A stretch of 64,000 nucleotides of DNA from Methylocystis iwaonis (GCF_027925385.1 NZ_AP027142.1:1222001-1286000); one strand, 5' to 3'. Shown: positions 1-9,284, counted from the stretch's first letter. Made by a program: numbers and translations. Notes: a model not told the origin generated them from the letters alone.

Positions 1-149
1 GAAGCGCCCGAACCGCACCTCGCCAGCGCGGGAGCCGCCGAGTTTGCGCAGGCAGCAGCGCTTCTTCTCGACCAGCGCCGACAGAAAATCGCGCCCCCTT
101 TTTTGAGCCGTTCGTCGCCGAACGACCCGAGTTCGCCGAGCCAAGCCAT
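1..149 (-). pseudogene. 5' fragment of an IS4-type transposase, frameshifted and cut by the window edge
   Basis: Read on the minus strand from the ATG at 149, with a good ribosome binding site (GGAGGG) just upstream. The frame opens MAWLGELGSFGDERLKK, then loses frame at a run of six A and five G. In the shifted frame it continues as a segment ending LGGSRAGEVRFGRF, which I recognise as the N-terminal region of IS4/Tn5-like transposases (an EVRFGRF-type motif). The gene runs off the left edge, so its full state is unknown. The frameshift at the homopolymer could be real inactivation, a programmed slip, or a base-calling error. Confidence 0.6.
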
Positions 150-290
150 CCTCGATCCCTCCCGATTCATCACCAGAAAGGAATCAAACCAAGCCCGCCC
201 CCGCAAGCCCAGACTTGTGTGCATGCGGTAGCTATGGCGGGGGGGAGGGTCGGGGAGGGGGCGTATCAGCGGTATGAACCGGCGAGATAG

Positions 291-322
291 CTGACAGATT
301 GGACCGGGAGCATTCCTGACAG
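291..322 (+). repeat. left terminal inverted repeat of the IS481-like element
   Basis: This 32-base arm begins CTGACAGATTGG and ends CCTGACAG. The reverse complement of 1554-1585 matches it at about 28 of 32 positions. Each arm contains CTGACAG at both ends, which looks like duplicated transposase binding. Confidence 0.75.
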
Positions 323-346
323 TCAAGTTCGTGTCTTCGAGAGGAG

Positions 347-1548
347 ATGCGGGCGATGCCTATCAGGGAGCGCGCGGCGGTGGAAGAGCGGATCGCTTTG
401 TTTCGGGATTTCGACACGGGGGTCTTCACCGTGTCGGAGTTGTGCCGGCTTTACGGCGTGAGCCGCGAGACATTCTACGTTTGGAAACGCCGGCGCGAGA
501 GCGGCGAGGCGCGCTGGTTCGAGGAGCGGAGCCGGGCGCCGTTGCGTGCGCCGCAGGCGGCGACGGCCGAGACAATCGCCAGGATCCTGGATCTGCGCCG
601 CCGCTTTCCGCACTTTGGGCCAAAGAAGATCAGGGCGCGCCTCTTGCTCGGCGCCCCCGAAACAGCGTGGCCCGCGGCGTCGACCATCGGCGATATCTTG
701 AAGCGTGAGGGCCTGATCGCAGCAAAGCCGCGGTGTCGCCGCCCGGTCGGCCGAGGCGAGATCATCGCCGGCTCGGATGCGCCCAACGGCGAATGGGCGA
801 TGGACTTCAAGGGCTGGTTTCGCACGCGCGATGGCCGACGCATCGATCCGCTGACGGTTTCCGACACGGCGAGCCGCTACCTCGTCGACGTTCGGATCAC
901 GCCGCCGACGCATGATGGGGTCAAGGGCGCGCTATTGCGCATTTTCAGCGACATCGGCCTGCCGGCCGCTCCGACAATGGCGCGCCCTTCGGCGCGACGG
1001 GCGCCGGTGGACTTTCGCGGCTTTCGGTCTGGCTTTTGAAGCTCGGCGTGGAGCCGCGTTTCATCCCGCCGGCCGCGCCGCAGCACAACGGCCGGCACGA
1101 ACGCATGCATCGCACCTTGAAGGATGAAACGGCGAAGTCCCCAGCGAGCGACAGGATGGAGCAGCAGGCGCGTTTCGATGCGTTCCGGCGCAGCTACAAC
1201 GAGGAGCGTCCGCATGAGGCGCTCGAACAGACGACGCCGGCAAGTCATTGGTCGCGGCCGGGACGGCTCCTGCCGGAAAGGATCGACGAGCCCTGGTACG
1301 ACGCGGACCATGAGGTCCGCCGGGTCCGCTCCGAGGGATCGATCAAATGGCGCGGCGAGACCGTGTTCATCGGCGAGGCTCTGGCCGGAGAGCTGGTCGG
1401 CCTCGCGGAGCTGGAAGACGGCGGCCATATCGTCCGCTTCATCGGCCGCGATCTCGGCGTCATTGATCCTGCGCTGCGTTTCCACCGCTTCGCTCCGCCG
1501 CGCGCGCGGCTGCGCTCAGCAGTGGAAACGCAGCGCAAACCAGAGTAG
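347..1548 (+). pseudogene. IS481-type transposase, split by a frameshift near 965-975
   Basis: The first part (347 to about 970) has an N-terminal helix-turn-helix of the IS481/IS3 type (VSELCRLYGVSRETFYVWK) and the start of the DDE integrase core, with the first acidic residue in WAMDFKGWF. The frame then changes. The second part, read from about 970 to 1548, contains the second acidic motif RSDNGAPFGA and the third in QHNGRHERMHRTLKDE, followed by a C-terminal beta-rich tail. Joined, the product would be about 400 residues, the usual length for the family. The break falls just before the second catalytic Asp, so neither half alone should transpose. A sequencing slip cannot be excluded. Confidence 0.8.
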
Positions 1549-1553
1549 CAATT

Positions 1554-1585
1554 CTGTCAGGGATGTTGCCGGTCCAAACTGTCAG
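1554..1585 (-). repeat. right terminal inverted repeat of the IS481-like element
   Basis: Inverted partner of 291-322. A direct second copy of the CTGTCAGG...TTGCCGGTC motif follows at about 1578-1600. The stop codon of the neighbouring minus-strand thiD lies inside this arm. Confidence 0.75.
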
Positions 1586-2403
1586 GAGAGTTGCCGGTCG
1601 TTCAAGCGCCACATCCCATAGAAATGGTTCGGCGGCCCACGCCCCTCGCCCAGTTCCAGCCCGTCCGCCGCTTCCAGCGCCCCCTCGAGCCACACCTTCG
1701 CCGCCGCAATGGCGTCGATGAGCGGTTCGCCCTTGGCGAGGCCGGCGGCGATGGCGGAGGAGAGCGCGCAGCCGGTGCCATGGGTGTGCCGGGTCGCGAC
1801 GCGGCGGCCATGGAAGAGGCGGGTTTCGCCGTCGGCGACAAGCACGTCGACCGGCTCGCCGGAGAGATCGCCACCCTTCACCAGCGCCGCCTTGGCGCCG
1901 GCGTCGACCAGCATGCGGCCTTGCGCGATCATTTGGTCGGTTGTGCGGGCAAGCGGCGTCTCGGAAAGAGCCGAGGCCTCGAAGATATTGGGCGTCACGA
2001 GCCGGGCAAGCGGCAGCAGCGTCGTCATCAGCGCGCGCTCCAGCCCCGCGGCGGCAAGGCTCGCGCCTTGCGTCGGGATCAGCACGGGGTCGAGCACGAC
2101 ATTGCGCGGCGCGGCGCCCAGCGCCCCGGCGATCGCCGCCGCGATCTCAGGCGTCGCGACCATGCCGATCTTGACGGCGTCGGGCGGGATGTCGGCCATC
2201 ACCGCGGCGATCTGCGCCGCGACGATGTCGGGCGCGACCGGGAAGGCGGCGACCACGCCCCGCGTATTTTGCGCGGTGAGCGCGGTGATCGCCGCCATGC
2301 CGTAGCAGCCGAAGGCGGAAAAGGTTTTCAGATCCGCCTGTATGCCGGCGCCGCCAGAGGGGTCCGAGCCGGCGATCGAGAGGAGCTTGCGCGTTTTGTT
2401 CAA
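1582..2403 (-). CDS. thiD: hydroxymethylpyrimidine/phosphomethylpyrimidine kinase
   Basis: Phosphorylates 4-amino-5-hydroxymethyl-2-methylpyrimidine and then its monophosphate in cytosolic thiamine biosynthesis. The ribokinase-like fold is clear: N-terminal SIAGSDPSGGAGIQADLKTF (substrate-binding Gly-rich segment), NVVLDPVLIPTQG in the middle and the anion-hole/catalytic motif HGTGCALSSAIAAGLA near residue 200. The length (273 aa) is normal. The C-terminus is unusual: after the family-typical NHFYGMWR the final residues and the stop are encoded by the end of the IS481-like element, so insertion replaced the original stop with little loss of protein. It is 23 bases downstream of a small conserved gene on the same strand and probably cotranscribed with it. 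Confidence 0.93.
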   Translation of the reverse strand: MNKTRKLLSIAGSDPSGGAGIQADLKTFSAFGCYGMAAITALTAQNTRGVVAAFPVAPDIVAAQIAAVMADIPPDAVKIGMVATPEIAAAIAGALGAAPRNVVLDPVLIPTQGASLAAAGLERALMTTLLPLARLVTPNIFEASALSETPLARTTDQMIAQGRMLVDAGAKAALVKGGDLSGEPVDVLVADGETRLFHGRRVATRHTHGTGCALSSAIAAGLAKGEPLIDAIAAAKVWLEGALEAADGLELGEGRGPPNHFYGMWRLNDRQLS

Positions 2404-2426
2404 ATCCCGCTTGCTCCTTTCGCGTC

Positions 2427-2657
2427 TCAGCTATGTAATTCGCGCCCGCCGGGCCAGGCGGGCTCCTTCTTCTCTTCGTAGTCGCTATAGGCCTTTTTGA
2501 GCCCGCTCAACACTTCGGCCGAGGTTTCGAACATGGCCTTGAGTTGCGGCTCGTCGACCTTCTCGATGTCCTCGTGCAGGCGGTTGATCGTCTCCTGGAG
2601 ATAGGCGGCCATCTGGCGGATATGCTGGTGAGGATCGCTTTCGGCTTTGTTGGTCAT
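2427..2657 (-). CDS. small conserved helical protein, function unknown
   Basis: A 76-residue acidic protein that looks mostly alpha-helical (LQETINRLHEDIEKVDEPQL, then SAEVLSGLKKAYSDYEEK). No signal peptide or membrane segment is seen. It lies directly upstream of thiD with a 23-base gap, so the two are likely cotranscribed, but nothing in it points to thiamine metabolism. The length and composition resemble small uncharacterised rhizobial proteins. I do not recognise a named family. Confidence 0.6.
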   Translation of the reverse strand: MTNKAESDPHQHIRQMAAYLQETINRLHEDIEKVDEPQLKAMFETSAEVLSGLKKAYSDYEEKKEPAWPGGRELHS

Positions 2658-2768
2658 GGACGTGGCTCTTTGGCGGGGTGGCTCTTGGGCGCCGGTTCAT
2701 CGGGGTAACACTTAAACCCGAAGGGAGCGGGGGCGTTCCGCGATGGAGGGCTGAGAGGGGCAAACCGC

Positions 2769-3293
2769 ATGAGCAAGGCGCCGCGCAACGCCCGCTCTTT
2801 CGAGACGATCGACATCGCGGACCTGCGCCGGCTGGCGGATATTGCGCGCGAGCGGATCGAACAGGCGTTCGTCGCGCATCCGGCCAAACGCGCGCTCTAC
2901 GACGGCCATCTTCTCGCAATCTGCCTCTGCCAGGGCGCCGCCGATCACTTCCTCGCCCCCGCGGCGAGCGACGGGGTGCAAGACTTCGACATGTGGGCGT
3001 TCTTCCGGCGGCGGCCCGGCGCGCGGCTGTGGAACCGCAAGCCCTTCACGGCGGATTTCGGTCCGTCGAGATTTGGGCGCAGCCTGCTTGATCCAGCCAA
3101 ATATATAGGTCGGCGCGTGGATGTGCTCTGGCGCTGCATCCCCGCCGAGCCGGACGAGGATACGCGGGCGGCCCTCGGCCGCTATTTCGCGGAGCCGCGC
3201 ACAGCAAGCGCCAGGGCGCTAAGATTGAAGGCGGCGGTTTTGGCGTGGCCGGTGGAGCGCGCGGGGGATATCATCTGGCGGCCGGACTCTTAG
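2769..3293 (+). CDS. conserved hypothetical protein, 174 aa
   Basis: A soluble 174-residue protein beginning MSKAPRNARSFETIDIADL, rich in Arg and Ala, with the Cys/Trp-containing segments LAICLCQGAADHFL and VDVLWRCIPAEPDEDTR. No signal peptide or membrane helix is seen. It is transcribed divergently from the thiD-linked small gene, with about 110 bases between them. Codon use matches surrounding chromosomal genes. I do not recognise the family and assign no function. The start is the first ATG that leaves a reasonable upstream region (GAGAGGGGCAAACCGC). Confidence 0.65.
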   Translation: MSKAPRNARSFETIDIADLRRLADIARERIEQAFVAHPAKRALYDGHLLAICLCQGAADHFLAPAASDGVQDFDMWAFFRRRPGARLWNRKPFTADFGPSRFGRSLLDPAKYIGRRVDVLWRCIPAEPDEDTRAALGRYFAEPRTASARALRLKAAVLAWPVERAGDIIWRPDS

Positions 3294-3582
3294 TTTGAGC
3301 GGGCACGTCATTAAAGGCCGAAAAGCGCCAGGAGCGGACGTTGATTGCCGACCTGGTTCCGGACACAATGGGTTCGTGACAGTTCAAACCACGTAAGTTC
3401 GCGCTGGCGGTCCGCCACGGTTCGGCGTCGAATTAAAGGGCTAGTAGCGTAGGAGTGATTAGAAGCAATCATCGCGCTCGTCGGCGACCAATCGGCCCCC
3501 GGGACGCAATTGTCCTGTAGGTGCGATTGACGATCCGTGGCAACTTGCTCAACACTTCGCAGGTCAAGAGGCGAAAGTTGAA

Positions 3583-5466
3583 ATGGTGACTTCGGACACT
3601 GGGATGCCGCCGGCGGAGTTGTTCCGGGTGGTGTTTGCCGATACCCACTTTCCGCTCCTCAGCGCGGACACCGTCGCCTTGGCCGCGTTCCTGGCCAATC
3701 CCCGCGCAGCGGAGGGTTGTCATCTCATCCTGGACTTCCCCTCGGTGCAACCTGATCGGCGCGGTGCGGTGTTGAACGCCATCAGGGGCCTGATATCGCG
3801 CATCGACCTCAATGATCAATCCATCGCGCTGCTGTGTGGCTCAACCGCCGTGCGCAACACACCGGCCGCTCTTGCCGGGATCGAGGCCTTGTTTGGTCCT
3901 GGCGTCAAGCCCTACCTCATCCGGCAGATTGGACCAACGGCGCTCCGCTGGGACGAAACCTCGCCCTGGCCAGCCGCCTATCGTCACTTCCTGGGCCACC
4001 TTCGGACTTTGGTCGAAGGCTATGCCTTGCTGATAGCCCGTCGCCGCGAAGAGCTTCACGCCGGCATGGCGGCCCAAGGCTTCGCCGATCCGAACCTGCA
4101 CGTGCTCGACCACTCCTCGCGCGTATTGCCGACGCGATTTCATTATGCCGCGGCTTCGCTGGGGGCCTGGGGCGGCGGCGCGCGGAACGTGCAGTTCTTC
4201 AGCCAATATGCCACGAGCCCGCAGATTGCGAACCCCAAGGTCAATCAGGACTACGCGGACCGCGTCGGTTACGACGCTGACGACGCCAAGGCCTTGACTG
4301 ATAGCGGCATCGTCGTTGTGCCGATCTCCCTGGCCGCGCCACTGCAGCAGGCTCAGGGAGATTTCACCCATTTCGGCGGCCTGTCGGTCGACGAGTTCAA
4401 CGCCGTCAACCTGCCTGACCGGGCTATTCTCGGGACCGGCCCACGAGGACCCGACGTCCTGCCGGGCTTGATCGTGGACACGAACTATCGCACCCCGTTC
4501 TGGGCCCGGCGCTTCGGCAACCAAGCGCTGCTCGGCGGCGAGGATGTGCTTCGAGACCACTACACGGACTTCTACGCGAACACTGTTCATGCTGGCCTGA
4601 TCCGGTGCAAGCACTACTGCGCGCCGATCATCGAGGTTGGGTCGGAAATGGAATTGCGTAACATCGCAGCTGCCATTCCGAAGCGGAGTGATGAAGGGGT
4701 GTTCTATCGCGGCCAGGGAATGCTCTACCCCTTGCAGCGCCACTCAAAGATTCAGCGCCTTCTATTCGGCGCCAACGCGCGGCCGGAACCATCCTTGGTG
4801 ACATCGGCGGCACGTAAGCGCTTCGACTACGACTCGCTGCACTTTGCGCTGCGCCACTTCCTGGAGGCGGAGCTGTTCGGCGCCCGCGGCGCAGACGCCG
4901 AAGACGAAGCGGACTATCGCGCCTGGGTCGAGGAGTCGGGGCGGCTGACCTGCGACATCGACTACGCGATCATGGCGCTCGCCCAGCATTATGGACTGCC
5001 GAGCCACGGGCTGGATGTCACCACTGACATCGACATCGCGCTCTGGTTCGCGACAAATAAGTGGTCAGGTGGACCGCCGGCCACATACACGGCCATGGCC
5101 CCAGGAGACTGGGAACGCGAGCCGCAGAAGTGGCCCGTCATCTTCGCCTGCCAGCAAATCACTCACTCAACGGGCATGTCGCTGCAGGGCTGTCGTGAGC
5201 TCAATGCTTTCGGATTAGGCGCGCTCCGTCCCCTACGCCAGAAAGCTAGCTTCTTCCTGGGCGGACATGGTGACCATCAGAACCGGCTGGGCGAGGCCGT
5301 GGTCTGCGCTTTTCGTTTGAAGCCTGGCGATTGGCCTACCAAGGCCACCTTCGACGAACTCTTCCCGCCGCCCCACGAAGATCCCGCTTACGCCGCCATG
5401 TTGCGCTTTTCCGAGCTTCCGCAGTTCAGATCAATTGGCGCTGATCAGGTGGCTCGCTATCATTAG
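3583..5466 (+). CDS. FRG-domain protein, 627 aa
   Basis: The C-terminal half holds an FRG domain. Its signature is visible as GVFYRGQGMLYPL near residue 371 (the R-G-Q motif) and AQHYGLPSHGLDVTTDIDIA near residue 466, matching the family pattern of HYGLPT...LDVT. The N-terminal 350 residues form a separate region that I do not recognise, and no membrane segments are visible. FRG domains are found in phage, toxin and suspected defence contexts, and their activity is not settled. The gene stands alone between unrelated genes about 2 kb from an IS cluster, and its base composition looks slightly less GC-extreme than its neighbours, so it may have been acquired. The start at 3583 (ATG or an equivalent codon) gives the longest clean frame. 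Confidence 0.75.
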   Translation: MVTSDTGMPPAELFRVVFADTHFPLLSADTVALAAFLANPRAAEGCHLILDFPSVQPDRRGAVLNAIRGLISRIDLNDQSIALLCGSTAVRNTPAALAGIEALFGPGVKPYLIRQIGPTALRWDETSPWPAAYRHFLGHLRTLVEGYALLIARRREELHAGMAAQGFADPNLHVLDHSSRVLPTRFHYAAASLGAWGGGARNVQFFSQYATSPQIANPKVNQDYADRVGYDADDAKALTDSGIVVVPISLAAPLQQAQGDFTHFGGLSVDEFNAVNLPDRAILGTGPRGPDVLPGLIVDTNYRTPFWARRFGNQALLGGEDVLRDHYTDFYANTVHAGLIRCKHYCAPIIEVGSEMELRNIAAAIPKRSDEGVFYRGQGMLYPLQRHSKIQRLLFGANARPEPSLVTSAARKRFDYDSLHFALRHFLEAELFGARGADAEDEADYRAWVEESGRLTCDIDYAIMALAQHYGLPSHGLDVTTDIDIALWFATNKWSGGPPATYTAMAPGDWEREPQKWPVIFACQQITHSTGMSLQGCRELNAFGLGALRPLRQKASFFLGGHGDHQNRLGEAVVCAFRLKPGDWPTKATFDELFPPPHEDPAYAAMLRFSELPQFRSIGADQVARYH

Positions 5467-5722
5467 CCTCCTTATGTGATCGGCGCTGGAGGGGCTCCTC
5501 ACGCCAATCGGCGCAGCAAGCGCGGTCACCGGCGGTTCCAGGAGCCGGACTGAGTCGCCGTGCATCGCGATCTCAAGCGCAAGCGCGTTACCCTGGATTC
5601 GATCACATGCCCCGGAACCGCCAGAAGCAGACATGCGTGAGGTCGGATATGGGTCAAAAGCGGTCTCACCCCACCTGCTCTCACCCGCCTCAGTCGCGCA
5701 AACCAAGCGTTCGATTTCCCCG

Positions 5723-6730
5723 CTACCCCTTCGGCAGCGTCAGCAGGCCCGCGTCGCCGCTTTCCGATCCGAACAGCAGGCGCGCGCCTTTGGCGTCCCA
5801 GGCCAGCGTGCTGATGCGGGCGTTCTTAGCCTCTTGCGCCGGGCGCCGCACGAGGATTTCCGAACCGTCCGTCACGCGCGCGAGCAGCGCCATCCCGTCC
5901 TCGTAGCCGATCGCGACGACCAGCGCGCCGGGATGGAAGGCGACGCGCGTCACCGGCACATTCGTGCGCACGCCGCATTCGCGCGGGCTTTGGCCCATCG
6001 GTCCGTCCTTGCCCGAGAAGGGCCAGAGGATGCAGGCGTCGGCGCCCGAGGTGGCGAGCCATTTTCCGTCGAAGGACCAGGAAAAGCTGCGGGTTTTGCC
6101 GGGATAGCCCGCCATGCGCATATGTTTGGCGTCGGCGATGCGCCAGCCGTGCAGCGTGTTCTCCTGCATGGAGGTGACGAGGAAGCGCCCGTCGGGCGAG
6201 ATCGTCGTATCGAGATGCGAGCCGCTCCAGGAGAGGACCTCGGGCTTGCCGGCATTGGGGAACCACAACGTCGCGCCATTGTAATGGGCGGCGGCGAGGC
6301 GGTAGCCCTTGGGGAAGAAGGCGAGGCCCCGGCAGGTCGAGGGCAGATCGATCGATTTGACCTCCCCCTTGGCCGAGCGGGCGCGGGCGTTGCGGCCGGC
6401 CGACCATGCGATGGCGCCTTCGTGCAGGGCGAGCGCGTCGATCCATTTGCCGTTCTCATCGGCGACGGTCTCGAGCGCGCCATTGGCGTCGATCGCGACC
6501 ACGCGGCCGTCGTCGCCGCCGGTCACGAGGCGCCGGCCGTCGCGCGCCGCCACCAGAATGGCGGCGTCCGGATGCGCCGGGACCCTGCGGCCTTCCTCGG
6601 CGTCGCCGAGAAAAATATTTCCGTCAGCCAGCGCGAAAGCGGGCGTATCGCCGAGCCAGGCCCCTGCGACGATGGATTCGCCGAGCGCGAGCGGCTCGAC
6701 CGCGGAGGTCAGCGACGGATATTCAGCCAA
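5723..6730 (-). CDS. WD40-repeat beta-propeller protein
   Basis: A 335-residue protein made of repeated blades with the hydrophobic-Asp-Gly pattern (LVTGGDDGRVVAID, TTISPDGRFLVTS, SWSFDGKWLATSGADACILW, IGYEDGMALLARV). About seven blades fit the length. No signal peptide is seen, so it is probably cytosolic and acts as a protein-interaction scaffold. It is 15 bases downstream of the O-antigen-polymerase-like gene on the same strand and likely cotranscribed with it. The partner and process cannot be read from the sequence. Confidence 0.8.
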   Translation of the reverse strand: MAEYPSLTSAVEPLALGESIVAGAWLGDTPAFALADGNIFLGDAEEGRRVPAHPDAAILVAARDGRRLVTGGDDGRVVAIDANGALETVADENGKWIDALALHEGAIAWSAGRNARARSAKGEVKSIDLPSTCRGLAFFPKGYRLAAAHYNGATLWFPNAGKPEVLSWSGSHLDTTISPDGRFLVTSMQENTLHGWRIADAKHMRMAGYPGKTRSFSWSFDGKWLATSGADACILWPFSGKDGPMGQSPRECGVRTNVPVTRVAFHPGALVVAIGYEDGMALLARVTDGSEILVRRPAQEAKNARISTLAWDAKGARLLFGSESGDAGLLTLPKG

Positions 6731-6745
6731 GGAAAAACTCTTTCG

Positions 6746-7978
6746 TCAGACGGCGTCGTCAGCCGGGCGCGCGCCAAGGCCGATCGGCAGGACCGGGCGG
6801 CGCTTGCGGAATTGACCGCGCATTACCAGAGCGAAGGCGATGGCGTCGAGCCCCGCGAGCGTCAGCCACCAGAGCTGCTCGGCGGCCGGCCCCAGCAGGC
6901 AGATGACGAAGCTTGCGGTCAAGCCCCCGAGTAGGAAAGGCGCAAGCGCCGCGCGCGCCCGGCCGACGGCGAGGCTCGCGCGGGCGAGGGCAAGGGCGAG
7001 GGCCGCCGCGCCCAGCGCGCCGAGATCGAACCAGATCTGGAAGATCAGGCTGCGCGGGGTCGTCGGCGGCAGATAGCCGCCGAGCACGCCCCAGGTCGCC
7101 GCGCCGAAACCGTGGCCGAGGAGCGTGCGCGGCCCGTCGCTGGCGATCATCCGGCCCCAGAAGGCGAGGTGCTTGAAGAATTCGGGCGAATGTTCCGGCC
7201 AAACGACCTGCGTCGCGAGCGCCGCCAAAGGCGCGACCAGCACAACCGCCGCCATCAAGCCAGCGAGCGCGAGCGATGCGGCCCGCGCCCGGCCGAAGGC
7301 GAAGCCGAAAACGATCCCGCCGCCGACCAGGGCCGGCAGCGCGTTCGGCGCGCCCGCGAGGAAGCAGGCGAGGAAGGTGGCGAGCCCCAAACCGCCGGCC
7401 ATGACCCAGCGGCCACGCACGGCGAGGGCGCCCATCGCCGGCCAGACCAGCAGCGCGAGGCCGAGACCAGCGCGCCCGAGCGGGCTCACGTCGAGAATAT
7501 CCTCGACCGAATATTTCGGCGCGGTCAGCAAAGTGATGGCGACGAGCGCGACCGCGGAGGCGGCGACGCCGATCGGCAACAGATTGAGATTGGAGGTCTT
7601 GGTGCGCAGCGGCATGAAGCTCGCCGCGGCCGCGACGAGCGCCATGGTCGCCGCCGCCTTGCCGAAGCGTTCGGCCGGCCCCTCGAAAGGCGTCCAGACA
7701 AGCGACACGCCCGCCCAAAATGCGAGAAGCAGCGCCGCCCAGACCGGCGGCGAGGCCAGAAGCGCCTTCAGCGAGCTTCCAGAATAATTGTTGCTGGAGA
7801 GCAGGGCGGAGGCGAGGAGCAGCGCCGCGCCGACTGGCAGCAGGATATAGACCGTCTGCCGCGCGAGGATCGGCGCGAGCAGCGAGATCACGAAGAGCAT
7901 GAATACGCCGATCCGGAGCAGAAGGCGCGCGGCCTCCTCGGATGGGTCGTCTGCAGGTCCGCGTGAGAAACTGGTCAT
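6746..7978 (-). CDS. O-antigen ligase/polymerase-like membrane protein (Wzy_C type)
   Basis: A polytopic inner-membrane protein of 410 residues with roughly ten to twelve hydrophobic segments. A periplasmic loop contains HLAFWGRMIASDGPRTLLGH followed by PRSLIFQIWFDLGALGA, which is the Wzy_C/WaaL style: a loop of about 60 residues with conserved Arg and a downstream Gly-rich helix. Such enzymes join or polymerise undecaprenyl-linked glycans for lipopolysaccharide or capsule. No other polysaccharide genes adjoin it except the downstream WD40 gene, so the specific substrate is unknown. Confidence 0.72.
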   Translation of the reverse strand: MTSFSRGPADDPSEEAARLLLRIGVFMLFVISLLAPILARQTVYILLPVGAALLLASALLSSNNYSGSSLKALLASPPVWAALLLAFWAGVSLVWTPFEGPAERFGKAAATMALVAAAASFMPLRTKTSNLNLLPIGVAASAVALVAITLLTAPKYSVEDILDVSPLGRAGLGLALLVWPAMGALAVRGRWVMAGGLGLATFLACFLAGAPNALPALVGGGIVFGFAFGRARAASLALAGLMAAVVLVAPLAALATQVVWPEHSPEFFKHLAFWGRMIASDGPRTLLGHGFGAATWGVLGGYLPPTTPRSLIFQIWFDLGALGAAALALALARASLAVGRARAALAPFLLGGLTASFVICLLGPAAEQLWWLTLAGLDAIAFALVMRGQFRKRRPVLPIGLGARPADDAV

Positions 7979-8074
7979 GGCGCCGGCTGGCTCGATCGGG
8001 TCTTTATCTTCTTCAGATTAGATCGAAATGCTGATCGGCAAGTGTGCTGCATCGCACGAAATTGATCCTAGGGG

Positions 8075-9211
8075 CTACTTTTTTCCAAAGTGTGTCACTT
8101 TTGCCCATTCGTCGCGGACGCTCTCGTCGCGCTCGGAGGCGTAGAGCTGCCGCAATGCAACGAGACGTTGTGGCGCGAGCTTGGCGAGAGCCCAGACGGC
8201 GGCGCCGCGGACGAGCGAATCGGGGTCTGCGAGGAGCCGCTCGGCTCGAATCGCGAGCGCGGCCGCGCCGCTGTTGCCGATGGCGATGAGAACATTGCGG
8301 ATGAAGCGCGCCCGGCCGATGCGCTTGATCGGCGAGCCGGAGAAGAGGGCGCGAAAGCCCGCGTCGTCGAGCTGCGCGAGTTCGGCGAGGGCGGGGCTTT
8401 CCAAATCGGGCCGGGCGGCGAGCTTCGCCTCGCGCGCGACCCGGGCGAATTTGTTCCAGGGGCAGGCGGCGAGGCAATCGTCGCAGCCGTAAATCCGGTT
8501 GCCGATCGCCTCCCGGAGCGCATGGGGAATCGGGCCTTTGTGCTCGATCGTAAGGTAGGAGACGCAGCGGCGCGCGTCGAGCTGGTAGGGCCCGGTGAAG
8601 GCGCCCGTCGGGCAGGCGTCGAGGCAGTTGCGGCAGGAGCCGCAATGGTCGCGCTCGGGCGCGTCGGGCGTAAGCGCCAGATCGGTGAAGATTGCGCCGA
8701 GAAAGAGCCAGGAGCCGAAATCGCGGGAGACGAGGTTGGTGTGCTTGCCCTGCCAGCCGAGCCCCGCCTGTTGCGCGAGCGGCTTCTCCATGACCGGGGC
8801 GGTGTCGACGAAGACTTTGACGTCGCCGCCTCCGGCGCGCTTGAGCATGAAGGCGGCGAGCTGTTTCAGACGCCCTTTGACGATGTCGTGATAGTCGCGG
8901 TGGCGCGCATAGACCGAGATCGCGCCGGCCTCGCGGTTGGCGAGCGCGGCGAGGGAATCGACCGAGGGGCCGTAATTGAGGCCGAGCATGACGACGCTCT
9001 TCGCCTCGGGCCATAGCGCTTTCGGGGAGACGCGGCGGTCGGCGGTCTCCGCCATCCAACCCATGTCGCCATGCGCGCCGGATTCGAGCCATGCGCGCAG
9101 GCGTTCGGCCAATAGCGGATCAGCCTCTGCGGTGGTGAAGCGGCAGGCGTCGAATCCGAGGCTGAGGGCGTGGGCGCGGATCGCGCTCTCGGTTGTCATA
9201 CGGCCGCACAT
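8075..9211 (-). CDS. queG: epoxyqueuosine reductase
   Basis: Catalyses the last step of queuosine synthesis, reducing epoxyqueuosine in tRNA with a cobalamin cofactor. Two four-cysteine ferredoxin motifs are visible: [15 protein letters not shown] near residue 190 and [11 protein letters not shown] near residue 241. The N-terminal half has the family segment [13 protein letters not shown], and the C-terminus shows HEAT-like helices ([21 protein letters not shown]). The length of 378 residues is normal. The start at 9211 gives [15 protein letters not shown]; the internal ATG five codons later is an equally plausible start. Confidence 0.93.
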   Translation of the reverse strand: MCGRMTTESAIRAHALSLGFDACRFTTAEADPLLAERLRAWLESGAHGDMGWMAETADRRVSPKALWPEAKSVVMLGLNYGPSVDSLAALANREAGAISVYARHRDYHDIVKGRLKQLAAFMLKRAGGGDVKVFVDTAPVMEKPLAQQAGLGWQGKHTNLVSRDFGSWLFLGAIFTDLALTPDAPERDHCGSCRNCLDACPTGAFTGPYQLDARRCVSYLTIEHKGPIPHALREAIGNRIYGCDDCLAACPWNKFARVAREAKLAARPDLESPALAELAQLDDAGFRALFSGSPIKRIGRARFIRNVLIAIGNSGAAALAIRAERLLADPDSLVRGAAVWALAKLAPQRLVALRQLYASERDESVRDEWAKVTHFGKK

Positions 9212-9219
9212 ATAGCATC

Positions 9220-9276
9220 GGACCGCGAGCCTTCCGGCTCGCTTTAGAAAAATGCGCGCCGGAAGGCGCGCGGTCC
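9220..9276. repeat. palindromic intergenic repeat (family with the copy at 25172)
   Basis: The unit starts GGACCGCGAGCC and ends GGCGCGCGGTCC, forming two short inner hairpins inside an overall inverted arrangement. A second copy with compensating changes lies at 25172-25223. Here it sits between queG and the glutathione transferase gene, both on the minus strand. Confidence 0.75.
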
Positions 9277-9284
9277 GGGCAGGC

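Larger units (their letters stand above)
276..1600 (+). mobile_element. IS481-family-like insertion sequence, transposase frameshifted
   Basis: The element is bounded by a 32-base near-perfect inverted repeat (291-322 and 1554-1585, about 28 of 32 matching). Outside each arm is a second, weaker copy of the same motif (about 276-297 and 1578-1600), giving tandem terminal sites at both ends. It carries a single transposase gene that is out of frame in the middle. The right end lies over the 3' end of thiD and provides that gene's stop codon. The exact outer boundaries are estimated from similarity between the two ends, and no target duplication was identified. Confidence 0.7.

Noticed and set aside
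347..1548. Programmed frameshifting of the IS481 transposase
   Set aside because: No slippery heptamer is seen at the break and the family normally uses a single frame, so decay or error is simpler.
7112..7966. Long plus-strand frame opposite the O-antigen-polymerase-like gene
   Set aside because: Arg/Glu-rich with no domain, and fully overlapped by a convincing membrane protein on the other strand.
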